Positions 56,641-64,000 of a stretch of DNA of 64,000 nt are shown here, piece by piece (positions within the stretch are counted from its first letter, which is position 1; each line of letters begins with the position of its first letter). Under the pieces are notes generated by a model, which did no database searches, was not told the DNA's origin, and saw nothing but the letters and a program-made list of their open reading frames with translations. Source of the DNA: Punica granatum (taxonomy: Eukaryota > Streptophyta > Magnoliopsida > Myrtales > Lythraceae); the NCBI RefSeq assembly GCF_007655135.1, contig NC_045131.1:9904001-9968000 (forward strand). Direction: 5' to 3'. The translations under genes were made by a program, and so were the position numbers.

Positions 56641-58760
56641 CGTTTTCAAATGAAATTTTCTCGGTTTTTGGATTTTTAAAATTTTAAATTATCTTTGATT
56701 ATAAAATTAGTAACAAAATCTTCTGAAATAATATTTCATTAAAAAATAAAAAATATCATAAACTCTCTTGGATACTACGGTGATATCCAATTAAAGGCAA
56801 TATGAATTTTCTAGGATTTCTAATCTTTTAAATTTTTTGATTTTTAATAAAAAAATATTTTTAAAAACATATTTCATCATAAAATTCGATTTCTTGATTT
56901 CGTTAATTTTTATATTTTTTATATTATTTAATAATTTTGAATTTTTTAATATGAAAGTGAATATTTCATCCCAAATAGCTTTATAACGCTCCGTTTTTTA
57001 ATGAAATTTTCATTTTTTTTAGTTTTTAAAAATTTTAAATTATACCCAATTATAAAATTAGCAACAAAATCTTATGAAATAATATTTCATTTAATATAGT
57101 GATCTTCGTTGAATGCAATGTGAATTTTCTAAATTGAACTTTTAAGTTTTTTTAAAATTTTCGAAATTATTTTTTTTAAAAAATATTTTTTTAAGAGGCA
57201 TCTCATCATAAAATACGATTTCTTATTTTTTTTAATTTTTATAATATAATCTTAAAATTTTTAAAATAATAAGTGTTATTTCATCACATAAATATTAATA
57301 TAAAAATAAGTATATATTATCATATATTCATACATAATATAAATACATTAATATATGGTTATGTGAACAACTTTTAGTATATATAATAATAAGAAAAAAA
57401 GTATATATGAATTATATTGTTTTATAGATAGTTATTTTTTAAAAATAGACTAGATGATATTTTATAGATATATATGGAATTTTCTTAATTTTTTGAATTT
57501 TTTTATTTTTGAGATTTATCTTTAATAAAAAATATATTTTTAAAGATATCTCATCATAAAATCTAATTGCTTGATTTTTTTAATTTTTATAATCTACATA
57601 ACATAATGTATTTGAAATAAATGAGATGATTTTATTATATGTATAAAATATTATTTAATAATCTCGATTTTTTAAATAAATATTAACATCAAAATAAATA
57701 TATATATTTAAGTATATATTCATACATAATATAAAATATGTTAATATATGGTTATGTGGACAACGTTTAGTATATATAGATTATATGTTTTTACACATAT
57801 TTTTTTCAAAAAACAAATCTGATTTGTTCACTTAAAAAACAAATCAGGTTATATTTTATTTTATATTTTATATGATAGTTATAAATATGAATTATCATAT
57901 ACAATAAGAGTCTATTCAGTTGTCATAGAATATGTTTACAACAAGACACGAGCTCTCAAAACTATGTCTCTCTCTAGATGCGAGTGAGTTAATTAAATTT
58001 AGGGGAATTTATCTAAAATGGCTTATGATTTATTCGTTTTGTCAAATCTATGTTATGCTTTTTTTTTTGTCAAATCTATCACATGGTTTACTTTTTGCAT
58101 CAAATCTATCCCGACGTAATCTTTTCCGTCGACATCTAACAGCCATGCTGATGTGGTATCCACGTGGCAAGTGTGGCCCACTATCCCTCCATGTGCCACG
58201 TCAGCATGGCCGTTAGATGTGGACGGAAAAGATAACGTTACGATAAATTTGATACAAAAAGTAAACCATGAGATATATCTGATAAAAAAAATATATGATA
58301 GATTTGACAAAACGATTAAACCATAGGATATTTTGAGTAAAAACCTCTTAAGTTTATGATTTGATTTTTCTCTCATTTTTATTAAAATTTTTCATTGTTT
58401 TAGTTTTTTCTAATTTTTTTATATTCTTTTTTAGGATTAGTGTTGTGACTTTAATCTCTTAAAAGGTAAAGTTACCCTTAGACACAGGCTCTCAAAAAAA
58501 TTGAGTTCTTATATCATTAAACGCGAATGTTGTTTATTTATTTTATTATTTTTATTTCACTTTTAATTTTCAAGCAATTTTTAATTTTTAATTTTTAATT
58601 TTATAATTTTTTTAAATTAGTGGAACTATTTCGTACAATGCACGGATTTCAGGACTAATTCAAATAATTATCAGCTCAGAACACAAAAAAAAAAAATTAT
58701 AGGACATCCCACTTAAGACTTAAGAGTTTAATTTTAAATGCAAAATTACTTTAATTCCGC
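56641..58760. repeat. Internal tandem duplication of the Helitron, copy 2
   Basis: Counterpart of 54337-56640, about 1.75 kb after removal of the 58002-58347 insertion. Both copies end with TTATAGGACATCCCAC, then AAGAGTTTAATTTTAAATG. Confidence 0.8.
58002..58347. mobile_element. Mutator-like hairpin MITE, 346 bp
   Basis: Flanked by TTAAATTTA (57993-58001) and TTAAGTTTA (58348-58356), a 9-bp duplication with one mismatch. The other Helitron copy has the uninterrupted ATTAAATTTATGATTTG near 56233. The whole element is a long palindrome: CGTTTTGTCAAATCTAT near the left end and its inverse near the right, and CATGCTGA.GTGG...CCACGTCAGCATGG in the middle. It could fold into a near-complete hairpin RNA. 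Confidence 0.82.
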
Positions 58761-58781
58761 ACGTAGCGCGGGTCGTACTAT

Positions 58782-59672
58782 ACCATCGTAGTAAGGAAGG
58801 CCTATGGGTAGCACGTGCTCCGCACCTGAGGTGTGAGGTCCTCGGCCATCTTCTTCGTCAGGAATCGAAACCCCGCCATTCGGACCTCGGAGGTCATATT
58901 CAGCCGAGGATCATCGTCTCCTCTTCATCGTCTGTCTCTTCTCAGTCCTTCAACCGCCGGCGCACCGGTGCTTTCCCTTCTCCGGCACCGGATGAATCAG
59001 TCGGTTGATTTTCTTGATTTCTGTCCTTTGTTCCCTGTCGTCAGGGCACTGTTGGTAGCTTCTCTTTGTTGTTGTTTCTTCCCTCTGATTTCATGGGTTC
59101 ATTACTTCTCAGGCACTCGATCGCCATAACAGCCGAAAGGAATAAGCTTGCGGCGAAGCAGCGGTTTCTCCTAGGTCATGTATGGCTCCCATACGACTAC
59201 GACCTTTGAATTTCTTCATTTCGCTTTGTTTCCTCCACGCTGTGTTCAGTTGACTATCTTATTCTTGTGCGGGACATTGCTGCTTGTACTGTGATAAAGT
59301 TTGGGTTTTCTGTCCCATTATCTGGGATCATGGAGCCCTTCGACGGATCAATCTGCGTATTTCCGTATGTTATTCTGTCTTTGTGGTTCATCTTAAAGTG
59401 CGAATCTTTCAGTAATACTTACATTAATAGGAGTAAGGGGCATTGGTAATACCAATTGGATTAATTCATCGAAGAACTCTGACTTTAACAGAGGATGTTA
59501 TTAGTCACAAATTGGTGTTTTAATGTTTCGATATCTTACCTGTTACGATACACTTCCATGGACAACCGCTGTTAACTTATCTGAACGCTCAAGCAAGTGA
59601 AATGAAGCAATTATATGATGTTGATCTCGGTACTTTCCTTTTCATTGGACTTAATTGCATCCCAGGGAGTCT
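58782..59672 (+). other. Promoter and 5' leader of the F-box/kelch gene
   Basis: From about 58800 the base composition changes abruptly to normal gene-like GC. 58840-59130 is C/T-rich and leader-like. An acceptor-like TTGCATCCCAG lies just before the ATG (59665), so a 5' UTR intron is likely. I see no separate protein. Confidence 0.45.
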
Positions 59673-61331
59673 ATGTATCAGCCGATTATTCCGGGATTGC
59701 CAGATGACTTGGCCCTGTACTGTTTGGCAAGGCTGTCCCACGGGCACCATGGGCTTCTGGAGACCGTCTCGAAGAGGTGGAGAGATGTGGTGCGAAGTGA
59801 TGAGTACTCCAACTTTAAAGCTCGAGAAGGTTGGTGTGGGGATTGGCTGTTCGTTCTCACCGAAGGGATGCGTAATCAATGGGTCGCCTATGATCCTGAG
59901 GCTGATCGCTGGCACCCTGTACCGCTAAACCCGAGAAAGCACTTGCCTGACAGGTGGCCGTTGGGGTTTTCCTGTGTATGTGTAAATAATAAGTTTCTTG
60001 TTATCGGGGGCTCCTATGAACTGTGGCACCCTCGTGAATGTTCATTTATTTCAAAAGAAGTGGTCCAGTTTGATCCTTTTAAGAAGGAATGGAGTTCAGC
60101 TGCGAGTATGCGAACCCCACGATCGCACTTTGCATGCTGCATCATAGATGGCAAGATTTATGTGGCGGGGGGCCGGAATTCGGATTATCCAAAAGGAATC
60201 ACGCTTGCAGAAGTTTATGATCCATTGACTGACAGGTATGTAATTCTTGCGATAGTAATCTGTTCTCAGGAGATGATTGACTCGCAGTGACTTAATCTAT
60301 TTATACTCATGCCTGATCATAGAAAAAGGTGGAAAGTAATTAGAAGTGTTTCACGTTTCTGGTCTTTTCTTTTCCCCCTGAAATTTGTTCTTTCTTGCTG
60401 CATTTGTTTTGTCAAAGAAACCCAGATCTGTCGGGTTCTGGAAAACTGGCACAAAAAGGTTCCAGTTTTTCACGTTTTTGTCCCTTAAACAAAGGAAGTA
60501 GAAACCAAGTATAAGCTTACAAGGCATTTCACTACTGCAACTCAAAATGCATCTTTTTCCTTATGGTCTTAATTTCCAGATGCGAGAAATGTGGAAAATT
60601 TTACTCATACATTACAGTCTATGCTTTGGCATTCATAACTTGTAGTTCTTCTCACTCTGATTTTACCTTTTTTGTTTTTGCTGGAGCCTGTTATCCCATG
60701 GCAATGGTCAATATCTGAAATGAAGTATGTGTTTGTTCTCAGTTGGGAGGATTTACCGCCAATGCCAATTCCACTGATGGACTGTATAGGCATAGCATAT
60801 AAAGGCAACTTTCATGTTCTCAGCGACACTCTGGGCCTTCAGGACCGAAACCCAACTGAAGTCTTTGACCCATCGAACAGAAAGTGGTGCATAAAGCATG
60901 ATAATTGGCCCTTTTCAAGGGCGAGCCAAGTTTCAGTTCAGGTGACCAAAGATGATCGACTTTACACAGTGGAAGACTGGGGCGAGAGCATAGTTAAGAC
61001 GAGAGATGCCGAAAAGGAGGAATGGGACAGTGTTGGGAAAGTCCCCCCTGTATTTGTTTCCAACCATTCTCGACCGCTCGAGGCCTTCGATTACGGGTTT
61101 GCTGCACTGGGACATGAACTGTATGTGGTAGGGGGGAAGGTGCTTAAGTGGGAAGAATTGGGAGTTGGGAGGTTTGAGATAGTTAAGTTGGACCGAGTAA
61201 GGGTTTGTGACCCAACGTGCTCGCCATTGAGCTGGCGGGAGACCAGACCAATGTGTCTGACCTCATCAGGTTCTATCCTGGGGTGTACTTCCCTTAAAGA
61301 AACGTCCCCGAAGAGAGTTACTGATCAATAA
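59673..61331 (+). CDS. F-box/kelch-repeat protein, At1g16250-like
   Basis: Exons 59673-60235 and 60743-61331 join at GACAG|GTATG ... TTCTCAG|TTGGG to give 383 aa. The F-box (residues about 3-45) reads PIIPGLPDDLALYCLARLSH, then GLLETVSKRWRDVVRS, which would bind SKP1 in an SCF ubiquitin ligase. Kelch repeats follow: CGDWLFVLTEG, NQWVAYDPEADRWHPVPL, NKFLVIGGSYELW, RSHFACCIIDGKIYVAGGRN, EVYDPLTD.WEDLPPMPIP, YGFAALGHELYVVGGKVLKW. They form a beta-propeller for substrate binding. The sequence and length match Arabidopsis At1g16250; the substrate is not known to me. The ATG at 59673 starts the conserved N-terminus. Confidence 0.94.
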
Positions 61332-61793
61332 GTAGAGCTTCATGACCTGTTCCTTTCTTGTTAAAGATGATACATAAGATGAGATCTTCGCTGTGTTCTT
61401 CCATATTCATATCTTGTGTAAGTTTGATATTCTAGACGTTATATAATTGCTTTGTCTCCATATCCTATTCCTGGGAGCTTTGTGACTTTCTTTTGTTATT
61501 ATTGTTAGACCACTTGTTTTCTGACTCTCTTTGAACAAGAAAAATGTCCCCTTTTATTTCGAATCAATTGAAGTTTTCAACAACTAAAACTGATGCATAC
61601 AGCACTAGGAACATAAGCAAACATTTCTGACTCGTACATCAGAGGATTGGAATCTTTGCAGAAAGAAGCAAAATCAGAAATTATCAGGGAAACTGCTTTC
61701 GACACTTGGAAATCATCGGGACTTTTTCCAGACTCATAGCATCCTTAGATCCAAAATGCGACCAGACAACTGAGAAAGTAGAGTAGCTACAGC
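61332..61793. other. Convergent intergenic region
   Basis: It lies between the kelch gene stop and the stop of the minus-strand repeat protein. No gene. Confidence 0.5.
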
Positions 61794-63867
61794 CTATGCC
61801 GTGGAATGCATGTTTGAGGAGGGCATATTATTCTCTGTGGAAGCTATTGCTCCTCCGAAAAGATTGTTTGAAACCCCAAATGTGGGAAAACTGCCAGGAA
61901 TAGAGGAGGGCATATCGTTCTCTCTGGAAGCTGTTGGTGCTCCAAAAAGAACACTAGATGGGGTAACAGTTATTCCTGGATGCATGGAATCTGTTGCTGC
62001 TCCAAGGGAGGGCATATCATTCTCTCTGGAAGCTGTTGCTCCTCCGAAAAGATTGTTTAGAAGCCCAAATGTGGGAAAACTGCCAGGAATAGAGGAAGGC
62101 ATATCGTTCTCTCTGGAAGCTGTTGCTGCTCCAAAAGGAACACCAGATGGGGTAACAGTTATTCCTGGATGCACGGAATCTGTTGCTGCTCCAAAGGAGG
62201 GCATATCATTCTCTCTGGAAGCAGGTGCTCCTCCAAAAAGATTGTTTCGAACCCCATATGTGGGAAAACTGCCAGGAATAGAGGAGGGCATATCGTTCTC
62301 TCTGGAAGCTGTTGCGGCTCCAAAAAGACCCCCAGATGGGGTAACAGTTGTTCCCGGATGCATAGAACTGCCAGGAATAGATATTGAACCTGTATTACAA
62401 GGAACTGCACTGACAGCAACATTGAAGTTCGAGATCACTGGGAGCATCATCACTGGCATGAATGGAAGCAGGCCATTTGGGGCCATTCTGCCGATATCAT
62501 TAGCCCATGGCGCATAGTTGCCTCCGGGTTTATATGGAACCCCAAATGGGGGAATAGTTGCTCCGGGGTACATAAACTTTCCAGGAGCAGATCCTGAACC
62601 AGCATCCACAGGAGCAGCAGTGACAGCAGCAGCATTGAAGTTTGGAATCACTGGAAGCATCAGAAGCATGCCATATGGAGGCACTGTACTGAAATCGTCG
62701 ACCCTCTGTGCATCGTTGCCTGTGACCTTGGACCAAGTGCATTGGTGTGCCCCTAAAAGTTCAGTAGCAAAAGATTGATCAAGCAATTTGAGTATAGGTA
62801 ACAAACAAACTGGTACGTAGTTCAGAAGCAAAAGATTGATCATGCAGTACCTTGCTGAACAGGGGCGTGCATATTTGTCGATGATGGCACGTGTATATCG
62901 AATAGACTGCACTTCTTCTCAGGTGCCTTGCATCCACATAGTTCACATTTCTGCGAGTGTGATGTAAATGTCTCTTTTCCTGCATGTTAAGACAAGATTT
63001 AGTATGCATTTGGGTCATGCCAACAGTGAAATGCGAGGAACGGGAGGATCGAAGAGGACTCACCAGTGGAATTTGGAGGTCCGTGTGCCTCCTTTTCTGT
63101 TGTAGGCTTGAAAGAAAAGGGCGAGCTGAATGGTGAAGTAAATGTCTCCTTTTCTGTTGTAGGCTTGAGAGAAAAAGGCGAGCTGAATGGTGAAGTAAAT
63201 GTCTCTTTACCTGCACGTTAAGATGAGATTTAGTACGCATTTGGGTCATGCCACTAGTGAAATATGAGGAACGGGAGGATCGAAGAGGACTCACTGGTGA
63301 AAATTGGAGGTTCCTGTGTCTTCCTTTCGGTTGTAGGCTTGAAAAAAGAGCAAGGGCTGAATGGTGAAGGATCAGTTGAATAGTCTCTCTCTTTTGGTGC
63401 ATTTTGCTGGAAAGGGCTGAATGGTGAACGACTGGTTGAATAGTCCCTCTCTTCCGGTGCATTTCGCTCGAAAGGGCTGAATGGTGAAGGACCAGTTGGA
63501 GTGTCTCTCTCTTTCGGTGCGTTTCGCTCGAAAGGGTTCAATGGTGAAGGACTAGTTGAATAGTCTCTCTCTTTCGGTGCATTTCGCTCGAAAGGACCGG
63601 TTTTCCAGGGGTTGCTGAAAGAGCCGCTGGAAGGACCAAATTCCTTTGGGGCCTGCGAGGGTGTTGCAGAGTTTGGTGCTTGACCTTCTTCCTGTGACCT
63701 AAAGGCTGTGTTGCTTTTAGACGGGGCAGTGCTGGTGATATTAGAAGTTGCACCATTGAACGGGTTAATTGCAGACTGGAACAATGGAGCAGGCGAGCTG
63801 AATAATGGAGCGGTATTGTTTGGGTTGTTGCTGAAAGCAGAACCATAAGAGAAATTCTTCTTCAGTT
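61794..63867 (-). CDS. Low-complexity FG-containing repeat protein, partial (5' end outside window)
   Basis: Four exons on the minus strand, 63295-63867, 63064-63210, 62851-62979 and 61794-62752, join in frame (about 602 aa); more exons lie beyond the right edge. Exon by exon from the N-terminal side: a Ser/Pro/Asn-rich part with 20-aa repeats (FERNAPKERDYSTSPSPFSP type, about 5 copies); two copies of a 19-aa repeat (KETFTSPFSSPFS, then LKPTTE); a short Cys-rich exon (KCELCGCKAPEKKCSLFD); and a long C-terminal part with two about 69-aa repeats and then alternating 34/29-aa repeats such as DMPSSIPGSFPTFG and NNLFGGA. FG and LFG dipeptides recall FG-nucleoporins, but the C-terminus does not match one I know. 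Function unknown. Exon edges rest on splice signals and frame. Confidence 0.72.
61824..62390 (-). repeat. Compound coding minisatellite, 189-bp unit (87+102)
   Basis: The anchor CATATC(G/A)TTCTCTCTGGAAG occurs at 61911, 62013, 62100, 62202 and 62289, with a variant at 61824. The steps alternate 87, 102, 87, 102 and 87 bases, all multiples of three, so the repeat expanded in frame (63-aa compound unit). Confidence 0.92.
63350..63600 (-). repeat. 60-bp coding tandem repeat
   Basis: The plus strand shows GGGCTGAATGGTGAA (or GGGTTCAATGGTGAA) at 60-bp steps near 63355, 63415, 63475 and 63535, with TCTCTCTCTTTCGGTGC between. It encodes the 20-aa FERNAPKERDYST-type unit. Confidence 0.85.
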
Positions 63868-64000
63868 CTGCGCACAGAAAGGTGAGTAGTAAATTGATGG
63901 GCAAATCAAGAAGACACACATCTTAGGGAGGCATCTAAAGATTGAATACAGGATCGATAAAGCATATTAATTTAAGACTATAACATCCTCTTGGAAGAGA
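63868..64000. other. Intron sequence of the partial repeat-protein gene
   Basis: It ends at the acceptor CTGTGCGCAG| before 63867; the previous exon is not in the window. Confidence 0.55.

Larger units (their letters stand above)
54277..58781 (+). mobile_element. Putative nonautonomous Helitron (4.5 kb)
   Basis: The left edge A|TCTATACCTACCTATATATG resembles Helitron 5' ends and shares GTGAGCC...GATAGTCTCAGAACGC with the minus-strand ends near 3.4 and 5.3 kb. The right edge is a hairpin-like CCGCACGTAGCGCGGG, then TCGTACTA|T, which is the usual Helitron 3' layout with CTRR degraded to CTAT. The interior is very A/T-rich, without a Rep/Helicase gene. It consists of two tandem copies of a roughly 1.74-kb unit, each carrying one later transposon insertion. 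Confidence 0.55.

Noticed and set aside
61801..62517. 238-codon plus-strand open frame opposite the repeat protein
   Set aside because: It is the antisense shadow of the tandem repeat; the minus-strand frame joins upstream exons with good splice sites, this one does not.
1..64000. Search for CRISPR arrays, bacterial operons, viral or organellar insertions
   Set aside because: Nothing of this kind is visible; all supported genes have plant nuclear structure.

Overview
This window is nuclear DNA from a flowering plant, most likely a eudicot. Evidence: intron-bearing genes with GT/GC-AG splice sites and A/T-rich introns, plant-specific families (germin-like proteins, SWEET, R2R3-MYB of the anthocyanin type, plastid-targeted ribosomal protein L18, PPR and U-box/ARM proteins), and plant transposon debris (Helitrons, TRIM, hAT- and Mutator-like miniature elements). 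I cannot name the species.

Layout. 1-5.7 kb is a gene-free A/T-rich transposon graveyard: a TIR element with a perfect 10-bp target duplication (196-806), a Helitron 3' end (1918-1945), a complete TRIM retroelement with a perfect 5-bp target duplication (3499-4022) and several Helitron-like 5' ends. 5.7-20 kb is a germin-like protein (GLP) cluster, all on the minus strand: three intact genes (5748-6419, 9168-10089, 14195-14986) and three pseudogenes (8329-8826, 13131-13661, 18861-19644). They form two lineages, one intronless ('A') and one with a single intron ('B'), spread by repeated segmental duplication that also copied promoters and flanks. A PPR relic and two inverted-repeat elements (20.3-21.7 kb) follow.

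22-52 kb is ordinary gene space. From left to right it holds the minor-spliceosome protein U11-48K (+), a PUB9-like U-box/ARM E3 ligase (+), an anthocyanin-type R2R3-MYB (-, with a GC-AG intron), a plastid-targeted membrane protein of unknown function (+), a SWEET sugar transporter (-), plastid ribosomal protein L18 (-), a rhomboid protease with a RanBP2 zinc finger, RBL14-like (-), and the tiny secretory-pathway protein kish/TMEM167 (-). The kish gene is split over four coding exons, the first being only the ATG.

54.3-58.8 kb is a second A/T-rich block that looks like one Helitron. It contains a roughly 1.74-kb internal tandem duplication, and each copy was separately hit by a different TIR transposon (hAT-like with 8-bp TSD; Mutator-like hairpin with 9-bp TSD). 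58.8-61.3 kb carries an F-box/kelch gene like Arabidopsis At1g16250 (+). The window ends inside a minus-strand gene for a low-complexity, FG-containing protein built from nested tandem repeats.

The genes are not a pathway. Most are housekeeping or single-copy loci. The GLP cluster is the only coordinated family expansion. The most interesting leads are a candidate U11-binding splicing enhancer in the U11-48K 3' UTR, the two-lineage GLP cluster with intron loss, the Helitron with paired dated insertions, and the repeat-built FG-like protein.
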